Source: Stramenopiles sp. TOSAG23-2 (lineage: Eukaryota; Sar). From it: DNA of 26,976 nucleotides. Made by a program: the position numbers and the translations under genes. The notes under the pieces are model-generated. The model was not told the DNA's origin, searched no databases, and saw nothing but the letters and a program-made list of their open reading frames with translations. The DNA is taken from contig LT649424.1 in assembly GCA_900128395.1 (NCBI GenBank), positions 1 to 26,976 on the forward strand. The letters run 5' to 3'. Below are positions 10,061 through 18,576 of the stretch, piece after piece; positions within the stretch are counted from its first letter, which is position 1; each line of letters opens with the position of its first letter.

Positions 10061-10420
10061 TCATGCAGCATTGTAAAAAGAGACGTATAATTTTTTATAT
10101 AAATAAAATATTTTTAATTTCGTAAAAACTTTATGGCCTTTCGGCCAATCTTTCTTTCTTCCAATATGTCTTTCTTCTACTCTACGTACAGATTCATCAT
10201 GTATTTGTTTAAGATCAACACCTGGTGTAGTTTTTGCAATTGCAATCGCGCGTTTTGCCACATCATCAATGGAACCGCCTTGTTTCACCACTTCTGGATG
10301 AAATGGAATAACTTCAGCAATGACATCTTTTTCAATTTCTTTCGCTTCCGCTTGTTTCTCCGCTTTTTCTTCTGCTTTTTTTCTTGTCTCTGTAATTTTT
10401 CGTTGCTTGATACTGTATAA
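10061..10420 (-). CDS. Charged coding segment, possible last exon of the SnoaL-like gene
   Basis: A minus-strand frame reads a Lys/Glu/Ala-rich helix (ETRKKAEEKAEKQAEAKEIE) and then a less biased part (DDVAKRAIAIAKTTPGVDLK, KDWPKGHKVFTK), ending at 10061. It has no ATG of its own: TAA lies upstream and the first usable start is an internal GTG. Two explanations fit. A splice from a GT near 10508 to TTACAG near 10398 joins it in phase to the SnoaL-like protein's cytosolic tail. Alternatively, one extra A in the 7-A run near 10376-10382 separates it from the overlapping ORF 10332-10535 (-). I favour the exon because the first frame resembles translated intron. No known domain. Confidence 0.4.
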   Translation of the reverse strand, partial: LYSIKQRKITETRKKAEEKAEKQAEAKEIEKDVIAEVIPFHPEVVKQGGSIDDVAKRAIAIAKTTPGVDLKQIHDESVRRVEERHIGRKKDWPKGHKVFTKLKIFYLYKKLYVSFYNAA

Positions 10421-10522
10421 TTAATTTAGCACATGCCCACATTTCTTTTTCTGGCCGTGTTTTCTTTTTTTTTCTAAATACGACTCGTATAACATTTTTT
10501 TCAATCACCTTTCTTCTTCGTT

Positions 10523-10728
10523 GTCCCTTCTTCATCACTATTATTAGTACATTGTTTTTTCAAATAATATGCAATTACGGATATCAAGACAAGTAAGGTA
10601 CCCAAATGCCAATTTGAGTTATTAAGTCCCTTCTTCATCACTATTATTAGTACATTGTTTTTTCAAATAATATGCAATTACGGATATCAAGACAAGTAAG
10701 GTACCCAAATGCCAATTTGAGTTATTAA
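10523..10728 (+). repeat. Exact adjacent direct duplication, 103-bp unit
   Basis: The copies are 10523-10625 and 10626-10728, beginning GTCCCTTCTTCATCAC and ending GAGTTATTAA, with no spacer. They cover the membrane segment and C-terminus of the SnoaL-like gene. The junction itself creates that gene's present TAA stop (ACT TAA at 10627-10622). Confidence 0.95.
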
Positions 10729-11372
10729 ATGCCATTTCAACTTTTAAATTTTTACTTCTCCATTTTCCATCACTCATTTTTACAAATTTATGATTGTACC
10801 ATCCACCGCAAGTAAAAAAAGGTTTGTATGGGATATATACAAGATTCATTGGGTTAAAAAACATAGCCCTAACTTCTACGTTTTCTTGATCAATATAATT
10901 AACTATTTGTATATTTGATATTAAATGTTGTGATGCTGAAAAATATTGAAATACCGTTTCTAACCATTGTTTCATTTCAACAACAGTCCCATATGATCCT
11001 CCACTAGCTCGATAATCAATCATTGCATCTTTTGTAAATAAATCAGGAAATAATTCCCATTGTTTATGATCTACAGTGGATGCATATCGTGAAAACCAAT
11101 CTGTAATTTGGATATAATCTTCAATATCTAAAACCAAAGGCGTTTTAGAATTTTTCTTTTTGAAATAATTCCCATTGTTTATGATCTACAGTGGATGCAT
11201 ATCGTGAAAACCAATCTGTAATTTGGATATAATCTTCAATATCTAAAACCAAAGGCGTTTTAGAATTTTTCTTTTTTTTTTCTGCACATGTACTTGTTGT
11301 TGTAAATATTGTCAATACAACTATAAATAGACATGTTGTTGTTGTTGTTGTTAATAGATTATTTACTTTCAT
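10622..11372 (-). pseudogene. SnoaL-like (NTF2-fold) secretory/membrane protein split by a 115-bp duplication
   Basis: The start ATG is at 11372-11370. The first part (11145-11372) has a signal peptide (MKVNNLL, Thr-rich, LFIVVLTIF) and enters the domain (LDIEDYIQITDWFSRYAS) before running out of frame. The second part (10622-11137) repeats that stretch and completes it: DLFTKDAMIDYR, MKQWLETVFQYFSASQHLISN, VRAMFFNPMN and a Trp/Tyr strand, typical of the SnoaL/NTF2-like fold used by small dehydratases, isomerases and non-enzymatic ligand binders. Near the end lies a membrane helix (LGTLLVLISVIAYYLKK) with a short cytosolic tail. One continuous type I membrane protein results if one copy of the 115-bp duplication (11047-11276) is ignored. 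The break may be real or an assembly error. The tail may continue into 10061-10420. Ligand unknown. Confidence 0.65.
11047..11276 (+). repeat. Exact adjacent direct duplication, 115-bp unit, inside a gene
   Basis: The copies are 11047-11161 and 11162-11276, starting GAAATAATTCCCATTG. 115 is not divisible by three, so the duplication shifts the SnoaL-like reading frame after WELF and produces a premature stop (QKEKF then TAA). Confidence 0.95.
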
Positions 11373-12273
11373 TTTATATATATATTTAAAATATTCGTCC
11401 GCGGGGGGTTATATATCTTTCTGGGTTTTTTTTATTTCTTCCAATGGTTAGCAACAGCAATTATATTTATATTTTCACAACACAATCAAATCTTTTTTTT
11501 CTGTTTTCTGTAATTCAACTTATTTGGCTTTTTTGTTGATGAAAAAATAATTGACCAATTTAAATTGACCATCATCAGGTTAAGGTTAAATACGATTTAC
11601 TCATACGATTTACTCATATCCCCAAGTCTTACCATTTTCCTCAAAGAGAAAATTACCAAAAATGGAGACACTCTCCATAAAAAGGTATTTCATGTGTGCA
11701 TTATTTATACCTGTGTATAATATTAGAAGTTTCATTTATAATATATTATAGCTTTTATTTTTAATTAATTTACTTTTTTTTTATATTCTTCCTCCTTTCT
11801 TCTTCCGTCTCTCCTGTCATCTCCTCTTGTTTGAAATATACAATATGTATTTCTACATACGCACACCTTTATACAATTAACTAATTTTATTTTCAATTGA
11901 TTTTATGTTTTTTTTTTAAAAATTTGTGTACGTATTTTTAAAAAACATGGCAGAGAATCGTTTCATTCGCAATTTTCACTGTATGTATTGTATTCATGAT
12001 TATTTATTTCTTGTTCAATCTTTCATAATATGTTCTATCTGCTTTATCATTTTTTATTTACACATTGGCGAAGAAAACAAATGGTTTACAACCGCAACAA
12101 ATTTGTCGTATCAATAAAAACAAAATCTTTTAACCAAACACATGTAATTGTCTGTAATATTTTAGCAGATAAAGTAACATCTATTTTGGCTGGATTAAAA
12201 TGTTCCTTATTTACCTTTCAGACAAGATATTATCCGGTTTCCATTGTCAATAGCATTGAAAAATTCTATGTTT
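11373..12273. other. Intergenic region between SnoaL-like and ankyrin-like genes
   Basis: AT-rich spacer. TACGATTTACTCA occurs twice in tandem near 11590-11616. A CGCGGGG patch sits near 11400 in the upstream region of the SnoaL-like gene. A hydrophobic ORF at 11926-12117 (+, 63 codons) has no recognisable features beyond a possible membrane helix; I do not count it as a gene. Confidence 0.45.
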
Positions 12274-13416
12274 TTAAGTTACCGGAGGACTTCTTGGTGA
12301 AGGTGGTCGAAATATACCCTGGAACAGCACCTTATCGCAAACAGTGTTATTTGGAGTAGACCTACCTGTATTCATGTCTGTAGGTACAGTATCTTCATCC
12401 GTAATATCATCGTCATCATTTTCATCATGTACATTGACATATTGTTCATGTCTAATCGTTTTTTGACTACCGTCTTTTAATGTTCGTGTAACTGTAACTT
12501 TATTTAAATCATTGAACGGAACAGTTGTATATACCGTTTTACATTGAAGCGATTGCAAATATTTTACCACCTTTAAACGATACCACAACTCTGTCCCAGG
12601 CTGGTACAACTTTCCAAAATTATAAGTAAAAAAGTGTAAGGCATAGTCAAGCAAAGAGCCAACGCCTTCATGCACAACCTCATTCATTAAAACAGATCCC
12701 TCATGTTTCAACGCATACTTTACCAAAAACGACAGCAATTCAAAGCCATTTTCATCTTTACAGTTGCAAACAGCTGCATGCAACATGTTCAGTTGGGGGT
12801 CGCGATGAAACAAAAGTGTAGGACTACCATTTATTTCTTCATCCACTTTCAACAAATATTTAACTATATGTTGTTTCCCGAAATATATAGCTGTAAAAAA
12901 GCTACAGTAATACAACGGCGTTTGTGTATTGCTTCCTTGCAGCGTTAAACAGCGAAGAAACTGTTCAGTTCCGCGGGTGTATTTCACAAATTTACGCATA
13001 AATGGCATATCTCCTCTTTCGCATGCTACGCATATATGGGTGCCTCCTTTGTATTGTCGATCATACTGTAAAAAAAGATTGTTTGTACTATAATATTTCA
13101 TTTTTCCAACTAAATCTTTCTTATATGCATCTACCGTGTTGCCACCGTGCAAGATGGTAAATTGTTTAATAAACGAAGTTAATGTTAAACTATGCATATC
13201 AGATGCCATTAGATAATCGAATATAACTATCTCCGCTAGTTTTTCCGGTAAAATAATAAGAAAATGGTATGAAGGGTACCATGATTCAATCCTTTGTTGT
13301 ATTTCTAATTGGCTTCTACACAATGTAGAAGGTTTTGAATATTGATTTTTACCGATGGATTTATGGCTTAATTTATTATTTTCGTGTGCATCATGTTGTT
13401 CCAATTTAGAAAGCAT
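12274..13416 (-). CDS. Ankyrin-repeat-like protein (380 aa)
   Basis: The start ATG is at 13416-13414; no intron is needed. The N-terminal 50 residues are polar, followed by LPEKLAEIVIFDYL (about 76-89), which resembles the start of an F-box-like helix. The centre has degenerate ankyrin signatures: THICVACERGDMPFMRKFVKY, TPLYYCSFFTAIYFGKQHIVKYLLK and LNMLHAAVCNCKDENGFELLSFLVKY, each with the helix-helix spacing of ankyrin units. The C-terminal 80 residues are disordered, with an acidic run (DENDDDDITDEDT) and a Pro/Ser end (RPPSPRSPPVT). Ankyrin proteins are adaptors; the partner is unknown. The F-box reading is weak and is my inference. Confidence 0.65.
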   Translation of the reverse strand: MLSKLEQHDAHENNKLSHKSIGKNQYSKPSTLCRSQLEIQQRIESWYPSYHFLIILPEKLAEIVIFDYLMASDMHSLTLTSFIKQFTILHGGNTVDAYKKDLVGKMKYYSTNNLFLQYDRQYKGGTHICVACERGDMPFMRKFVKYTRGTEQFLRCLTLQGSNTQTPLYYCSFFTAIYFGKQHIVKYLLKVDEEINGSPTLLFHRDPQLNMLHAAVCNCKDENGFELLSFLVKYALKHEGSVLMNEVVHEGVGSLLDYALHFFTYNFGKLYQPGTELWYRLKVVKYLQSLQCKTVYTTVPFNDLNKVTVTRTLKDGSQKTIRHEQYVNVHDENDDDDITDEDTVPTDMNTGRSTPNNTVCDKVLFQGIFRPPSPRSPPVT

Positions 13417-13784
13417 TTATACATACACAATATTGATCTCTCCCTTTCTATGTATTTATATTTGTATTTAGTTACGTAGAATATTCTCGAATATATTTGT
13501 ATATGTTGTATTAAATATAGTGAATGTGTATTGTATATATATTTGTTATATGTATCTTGTTCTTTTATCTATTTAATCGATGTCTATCAAGTCTAACTGT
13601 AGTATTAATATTTTTAAATAGTAGAGTGAGGGTGCTTAACGAGATTTTCGCGAAAAATAAAAAGGACATCATCCCACAAGTATGGGATATGGGAGGTGGT
13701 TTTTAGTATAATATAATAGAGGCCGTCAGCATCTACTCTAAAATGACCAGATCAAGGGTGGGTGTGTAAAGAGGTAGTTTTATT

Positions 13785-13910
13785 ATTCTAGTGCTGTGTA
13801 CATGTATATTTCCATAAAAAAAAATAGGGACGCTCGTAATATTCTAGTGCTGTGTACATGTATATTTCCATAAAAAAAAGTAGTCGTGATTTTATAGTGC
13901 TGTGTACCTG
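13785..13910 (+). repeat. Three diverged direct copies around TAGTGCTGTGTACATG
   Basis: TAGTGCTGTGTACATG plus TATATTTCCATAAAAAAAA starts at 13789 and again at 13845, 56 bases apart. A shorter, altered third copy (TAGTGCTGTGTACCTG) starts at 13894. Unlike the exact duplications, these copies are separated by unlike sequence, so the core may be a conserved motif in a promoter region. Confidence 0.8.
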
Positions 13911-14136
13911 TGTAATCCTTACATATCGAGGAGGCCTAAAAAATTCATTCACTTTTGTTTTGGCTTTATTTATTTTACCAAATAGACACTTCTAACACCA
14001 ATATACAAATATTTCCGATCAAATTAAGTAATATTATATTGTTGTACTGTGAAACACAGATATTAAAATACTATATTAAAAATCCACTATTGTCATCATT
14101 AATGATATATGTTTTTAATAATTATTTTCTTTCGAC

Positions 14137-14165
14137 CAAACAAAACAAAACAAAACAAAACAAAA
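14137..14165. repeat. (AAAAC)n microsatellite
   Basis: About five AAAAC units lie about 75 bases before the ATG of the large repeat gene. Confidence 0.85.
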
Positions 14166-14239
14166 ATATAGTTATGTATATACATAATAGATGACAACAT
14201 AGTTGATGTATTATATATTATAATACAAACAATACAAAC

Positions 14240-16696
14240 ATGAACAAATTCATTGAAAATATAAAAGAGCAAGAGCATTATACACTAGAAAGGTTTAATT
14301 TTCGTGATGATGATGATGATTATAGTGCCAGATTTAGGAACATCAACAATTCTGAATATGTATCACCACCAGCTAAAAAAGCAAGAACAGATTTTTTCCA
14401 ATCAAGACCTTCAACGTTACAAATGCAACAACAACAACAACAACGTACATCTTCCTCTCCAATTGTTGATGCAAATTCTTTTTTAAAAGGTTTAGTGAAT
14501 GATTTTCCACCAGAAGTCGCACAAGCACATGATAAAACTGCTAGCGTTGGTGTCACCAAAGATGGGTCCATCAACGGAGGACTGCTTCCCGTATGGAACA
14601 ACTTAACCAAGCAAATTATACGTACACCCTTGCCTCCTGGTTTGCAACATCCCGCAAATTTAATTGTATCTGCAAGGAAAAATGACGATATTTACAACGG
14701 GTTAATACATGAAGCACGTGAAGGACAAGACGAATATCTTCAAAAGTTTAAAAATCCAATGCCAATTTCAACTAAAGAGCATTCCATGAATCAACTTCTT
14801 AAATCATATTTACAAGATAAAGATCCAAATGATGTTGACTATGATTCAGTAATCAAGTACGTATATTCAAAGACGTCTCATGGAGGAGAAAAAGTAAATG
14901 GTATGAATATTTTCAAAGCAAAATATCAATTGGAAATCCAAAGTAAGGTTGATGCATACGTTACAAATAAAGAACATAACCCAATGCAAGATACAATAAT
15001 TGTCAAAGATATTGATGCCCTTAATTCAACTACGGAAGTTGATGAGGAAAATGAACAAAACGACTCTAATATCAAATCTCCTCCTGTAATTGATCTCTGC
15101 AATGACAATATTGTTGATGAGGATAGGAAGATGGATAGTACGACTACTACCCCTACAGATGGGAATACGTCAACTATTATCGATGGGGAAAGTAATTCGC
15201 AAAATATTGAAAAAATATTGACTGACGAGCAGTTAACATCTGGTGTTGCAAATTTTATTTTAGACAAAGGTCCTAGTCAAAAATTTAAAGTATTACGAAA
15301 TTATTTGGAAAACATGTTTCAAGTTCCGTCCTTACGAATACACGATCGTCAGATTAAAGATATTGCAATAAGACTAGCAAATGATATGATGCAGGTTGAT
15401 GCATACGTTACAAATAAAGAACATAACCCAATGCAAGATACAATAATTGTCAAAGATATTGATGCCCTTAATTCAACTACGGAAGTTGATGAGGAAAATG
15501 AACAAAACGACTCTAATATCAAATCTCCTCCTGTAATTGATCTCTGCAATGACAATATTGTTGATGAGGATAGGAAGATGGATAGTACGACTACTACCCC
15601 TACAGATGGGAATACGTCAACTATTATCGATGTGGACGAAAATACATCCATGTATGAAAGTGATTCTGCAGAAAATTCGCAAAAACAATCAAATTTCATG
15701 GAAACGACATTTGTACAAGGTGATGACAACGATGAAAAAGATGAAGATGCATTGAATGATCATATTCAACACAGCAATTTTAAAAAATATTTTCAATCTA
15801 ACTATGAGAAAAGAGATCGACGTAGAAAAGCAGCAGAAAAGAAAGCATTAACTTCCACTAGTATCAATGGGGAAAGTAATTTGCAAATTAGTGAAAAAAT
15901 ATTGACTGACGAGCAGTTAACATCTGGTGTTGCAAATTTTATTTTAGACAAAGGTCCTAGCCAAAAATTTAAAGTATTACGAAACTATTTAGAAAATATG
16001 TTTCAAGTTCCGTCCTTACAAATACACGAACGTCAGATCAAAGATATTGCAATAAGACTAGCAAATGATATGATGCAAAGCAACGATGGAGGGGGAAATG
16101 ATTCTGCAGAAAATTCGCAAAAACAATCAAATTTCATGGAAACGACATTTGTACAAGGTGATGACAACGATGAAAAAGATGAAGATGCATTGAATGATCA
16201 TATTCAACACAGCAATTTTAAAAAATATTTTCAATCTAACTATGAGAAAAGAGATCGACGTAGAAAAGCAGCAGAAAAGAAAGCATTAACTTCCACTAGT
16301 ATCAATGGGGAAAGTAATTTGCAAATTAGTGAAAAAATATTGACTGACGAGCAGTTAACGTCTGGAGTTGCCAATTTTATTTTAGACAAAGGTCCTAGCC
16401 AAAAATTTAAAGTATTACGAAACTATTTAGAAAATATGTTTCAAGTTCCGTCCTTACAAATACACGAACGTCAGATCAAAGATATTGCAATAAGACTAGC
16501 AAATGATATGATGCAAAGCAACGATGGAGGGGGAAATGATTCTGCAGAAAATTCGCAAAAACAATCAAATTTCATGGAAGAGACATTTGTACAAGGTGAT
16601 GACGACGATGAAAAAGATGAAGATGCAGTGAATGATCATATTCAACACAGCAATTTTAAAAAATATTTTCAATCTAACTATGAGAAAAGAGATTGA
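14240..16696 (+). CDS. Acidic repeat protein with DEK_C-like units (5' part of an interrupted gene)
   Basis: 818 codons from ATG 14240 to TGA 16694-16696. The N-terminus carries an Asp run (FRDDDDDY), a basic PAKKAR string that may be a nuclear signal, and a Gln run. Three module types follow: A, an acidic linker with VIDLC and a Thr run (twice, 447 bp apart); B, a roughly 60-residue helical unit, TDEQLTSGVANFILDKGPSQ..VLRNYLENMF..IKDIAIRLA (complete at about 15197, 15882, 16315); and C, acidic then basic (YEKRDRRRKAAEKKA), repeated at 438 bp. Unit B resembles the DEK C-terminal DNA-binding fold in helix spacing; this is inference. The TGA falls where the two earlier C copies read CGA, and the same frame goes on beyond it, so the true product probably extended into the AP2-like part at 17044-18576. 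A chromatin or DNA-binding role is likely but unproven. Confidence 0.6.
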   Translation: MNKFIENIKEQEHYTLERFNFRDDDDDYSARFRNINNSEYVSPPAKKARTDFFQSRPSTLQMQQQQQQRTSSSPIVDANSFLKGLVNDFPPEVAQAHDKTASVGVTKDGSINGGLLPVWNNLTKQIIRTPLPPGLQHPANLIVSARKNDDIYNGLIHEAREGQDEYLQKFKNPMPISTKEHSMNQLLKSYLQDKDPNDVDYDSVIKYVYSKTSHGGEKVNGMNIFKAKYQLEIQSKVDAYVTNKEHNPMQDTIIVKDIDALNSTTEVDEENEQNDSNIKSPPVIDLCNDNIVDEDRKMDSTTTTPTDGNTSTIIDGESNSQNIEKILTDEQLTSGVANFILDKGPSQKFKVLRNYLENMFQVPSLRIHDRQIKDIAIRLANDMMQVDAYVTNKEHNPMQDTIIVKDIDALNSTTEVDEENEQNDSNIKSPPVIDLCNDNIVDEDRKMDSTTTTPTDGNTSTIIDVDENTSMYESDSAENSQKQSNFMETTFVQGDDNDEKDEDALNDHIQHSNFKKYFQSNYEKRDRRRKAAEKKALTSTSINGESNLQISEKILTDEQLTSGVANFILDKGPSQKFKVLRNYLENMFQVPSLQIHERQIKDIAIRLANDMMQSNDGGGNDSAENSQKQSNFMETTFVQGDDNDEKDEDALNDHIQHSNFKKYFQSNYEKRDRRRKAAEKKALTSTSINGESNLQISEKILTDEQLTSGVANFILDKGPSQKFKVLRNYLENMFQVPSLQIHERQIKDIAIRLANDMMQSNDGGGNDSAENSQKQSNFMEETFVQGDDDDEKDEDAVNDHIQHSNFKKYFQSNYEKRD
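14947..15632 (+). repeat. Module A, two near-identical coding copies 447 bp apart
   Basis: The copies start at 14947 and 15394 (GGTTGATGCATACGTTAC) and each runs about 239 bp, ending ATTATCGATG. They are identical as far as I can read. The 447-bp distance keeps frame (149 codons) and contains module B1 between them. Confidence 0.9.
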
Positions 16697-16841
16697 CGTA
16701 GAAAAGCAGCAGAAAAGAAAGCATTAACTTCCACTAGTATCAATGGGGAAAGTAATTTGCAAATTAGTGAAAAAATATTGACTGACGAGCAGTTAACGTC
16801 TGGAGTTGCCAATTTTATTTTAGACAAAGGTCCTAGCCAAA
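15662..16841 (+). repeat. Tandem coding repeat with a 438-bp period (modules C+B)
   Basis: GATTCTGCAGAAAATTCGCA occurs at 15662, 16100 and 16538, exactly 438 bp (146 codons) apart. Units 1 and 2 are nearly identical. Unit 3 carries several substitutions, including the TGA, and is truncated within module B at about 16841, where unrelated sequence begins. Recent in-frame amplification or gene conversion is implied. Confidence 0.9.
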
Positions 16842-17043
16842 AATTTGTAATCCCATTCACCAAGAAGGCCCCAGGAAGCAAATTAGAACAACAAGGAAAA
16901 TTATTACCAACCAATGGTCTGGAGTTGCCAATTTTATTTTAGACAAAGGTCCTAGCCAAAAATTTAAAGTACCATTCACCAAGAAGGCCCCAGGAAGCAA
17001 ATTAGAACAACAAGGAAAATTATTACCAACCAATGTTTACAAA
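16697..17043 (+). pseudogene. Continuation of the repeat gene past the TGA, frame-shifted by a 119-bp duplication
   Basis: After the TGA the same frame reads the rest of module C, then truncated module B (TDEQLTSGVANFILDKGPSQ) joined to a new Lys-rich linker (PFTKKAPGSKLEQQGKLLPT) and stops at 16942. The 119-bp duplication (not divisible by three) then repeats part of B and the linker, and the shifted frame runs on without a stop into the AP2-like ORF. Leaving out one 119-bp copy puts 14240-16942 and 17044-18576 in the same frame, apart from the single TGA. Confidence 0.6.
16798..17035 (+). repeat. Adjacent direct duplication, 119-bp unit, few differences
   Basis: The copies are 16798-16916 and 16917-17035, both beginning GTCTGGAGTTGCC. 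They differ only around the join after AAATTT (GTAATCC versus AAAGTAC). The second copy matches the usual continuation of module B (KFKV), so the copies are either allelic variants or products of exchange with the neighbouring repeats. Confidence 0.9.
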
Positions 17044-17653
17044 GTGCGTACTGGTGCAGTTCAAAAATATGGAGTTTCAATGAAGTTTCATGAAAAGTTC
17101 CTATACATTGGGGCAGCATATTGCACTCCAGAAGATGCCGGAAAAGTTGCATCTGCTTTCAGGAAAAGTGCTCAGATTGATCCTCATACTGGTTGTATAT
17201 GCTTTACTGAGAACTTTGGAAAAAAATACAAAGATATTTATGTAAATCGATATTTACCATATACTTCTACTAAAGAGAAAGTGAGGGTTGTCAATTTTCT
17301 ATCCAATTGGTTAAAAAAGTATAACGCCAAACAACAAGGAAAATTATTACCAACCAATGTTTACAAAGTGCGTACTGGTGCAGTTCAAAAATATGGAGTT
17401 TCAATGAAGTTTCATGAAAAGTTCCTATACATTGGGGCAGCATATTGCACTCCAGAAGATGCCGGAAAAGTTGCATCTGCTTTCAGGAAAAGTGCTCAGA
17501 TTGATCCTCATACTGGTTGTATATGCTTTACTGAGAACTTTGGAAAAAAATACAAAGATATTTATGTAAATCGATATTTAGCATATACTTCTACTAAAGA
17601 GAAAGTGAGGGTTGTCGATTTTCTATCCAATTGGTTAAAAAAGTATAACGCCA
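17006..17653 (+). repeat. In-frame tandem duplication, 324-bp unit, of an AP2-like module
   Basis: The copies are 17006-17329 and 17330-17653, 108 codons each. I see two base differences (TTACCATAT versus TTAGCATAT; GTCAATTTT versus GTCGATTTT), giving Pro/Ala and Asn/Asp changes. The reading frame is kept, unlike most of the short duplications here. Confidence 0.9.
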
Positions 17654-18576
17654 ACGATAAGAGTAGATCCACATTACCAAGAAATGTATACAGAAATGTA
17701 TACCATTGTCAGAACAATCTAGCAAAAACTGGTATAAATTCCCAAAATAGGTTTGGAGCGAAGTTACATTTTTGTAAACTTAACATTTGGCTGGGCGGAG
17801 CATTTGCATCAGCTGCTGATGCATATGCTGTTGTCTTAGCATTCGAAAATTGCGCCCATGCTTTCAATAGGCATATTTTTTTTGATAAGTTATTGGATAC
17901 ATACAAAAATACATATATATATGTATTCTGCCAAACTGAGAAAAATAAAATTAGCATATTTAATTTTTTAATCAACTGGATTGATAAAAGATACTGCCCA
18001 ATGCCACGCCCACTACCATGCACAAGGCAACGTCCAAGCCCACGCCCAAGGCCACACCCTCAATTACAGGTTCCTATGGTTGATGTGAAAGGGAAAAAGT
18101 GTATCATTTGGGGCAACTGCCCTGTATGGCAAAATGGTACACTTGTTTCTGTCGCAGATGGGCCCATCACAACAACAGGCAAACGATTCAAAAAAGTTCA
18201 ACAAAATCTTCTTCATCTTGGGGCAATAGAAGTAGCATTTGATAATTTATTTGACACATGCCACTGTGCAAAGCAGAGTGGCATGTGGATACCTTGCGGC
18301 CGTGCAAGAGATGCTGTGTGGGGAAGCAATCCAGCCATGCGAAAGCATGAAATTGAAAAAGCAAAGAAAAAATTTTTTTCAATGCAAAAAAATTTTCAAC
18401 TGAATATTTTTTGTGGTGTAGCTGCATTTGAACAGCTGGAGGGGTTAGGAAGGTATACACGAGAAAACTGGTATTGGGGAGAATTGGCGCCTGGTATATA
18501 TATACTTCCACACTTATGTGGGAGGAATACATTAAAGCCATGGAAAATGATGTTCCCAGGTATAGAGTTCAATTGA
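17044..18576 (+). CDS. AP2-like triple-repeat protein (3' part of the interrupted gene)
   Basis: About 510 codons are open. The frame's first codon here (GTG 17044) is internal and the frame is open further upstream, so this is not a true start. Two near-identical modules (YGVSMKFHEKFLYIGAAYCT then PEDAGKVASAFRKSA) and a third diverged one (FGAKLHFCKLNIWLGGAF then ASAADAYAVVLAFENCA) show the GV..K....LG.Y.T.E.A..A..... pattern of plant/protist AP2 DNA-binding domains: three strands and an amphipathic helix. A Pro/Arg linker (RPLPCTRQRPSPRPRPHP) and a Cys/Trp-rich C-terminal region of unknown type follow, ending in TGA at 18574-18576. With the acidic, DEK_C-like front half this would be a large nuclear DNA-binding protein. 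The AP2 call rests on pattern only. Confidence 0.55.
   Translation: MRTGAVQKYGVSMKFHEKFLYIGAAYCTPEDAGKVASAFRKSAQIDPHTGCICFTENFGKKYKDIYVNRYLPYTSTKEKVRVVNFLSNWLKKYNAKQQGKLLPTNVYKVRTGAVQKYGVSMKFHEKFLYIGAAYCTPEDAGKVASAFRKSAQIDPHTGCICFTENFGKKYKDIYVNRYLAYTSTKEKVRVVDFLSNWLKKYNANDKSRSTLPRNVYRNVYHCQNNLAKTGINSQNRFGAKLHFCKLNIWLGGAFASAADAYAVVLAFENCAHAFNRHIFFDKLLDTYKNTYIYVFCQTEKNKISIFNFLINWIDKRYCPMPRPLPCTRQRPSPRPRPHPQLQVPMVDVKGKKCIIWGNCPVWQNGTLVSVADGPITTTGKRFKKVQQNLLHLGAIEVAFDNLFDTCHCAKQSGMWIPCGRARDAVWGSNPAMRKHEIEKAKKKFFSMQKNFQLNIFCGVAAFEQLEGLGRYTRENWYWGELAPGIYILPHLCGRNTLKPWKMMFPGIEFN

Larger units (their letters stand above)
13417..14239. other. Intergenic region upstream of the large repeat gene
   Basis: This is the shared upstream region of the divergent ankyrin-like (-) and DEK_C/AP2-like (+) genes. 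It holds a diverged three-copy repeat at 13785-13910 and an (AAAAC)n tract near 14137-14165. ORFs at 13524-13706 and 13955-14194 (+) look like chance frames. Confidence 0.5.

Noticed and set aside
10332-10538. Minus-strand 68-codon basic ORF
   Set aside because: Its track start is GTG and the next ATG overlaps the duplicated SnoaL-like tail. The part after the A run is out of frame with the more convincing charged helix, so I treat it as likely intron or frame-slipped sequence.
12030-12359. Plus-strand ORF at the end of the ankyrin-like gene
   Set aside because: It overlaps the ankyrin-like coding strand for its last third and has AT-driven composition before that.
14240-18576. Reassigned genetic code or selenocysteine at TGA to explain in-frame TGA codons here and at 7234
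   Set aside because: TGA is used as the natural stop in several genes here (amidotransferase, AP2-like ORF, SET-ADAT2 without its duplication), and repeat copies show CGA at the same codon.
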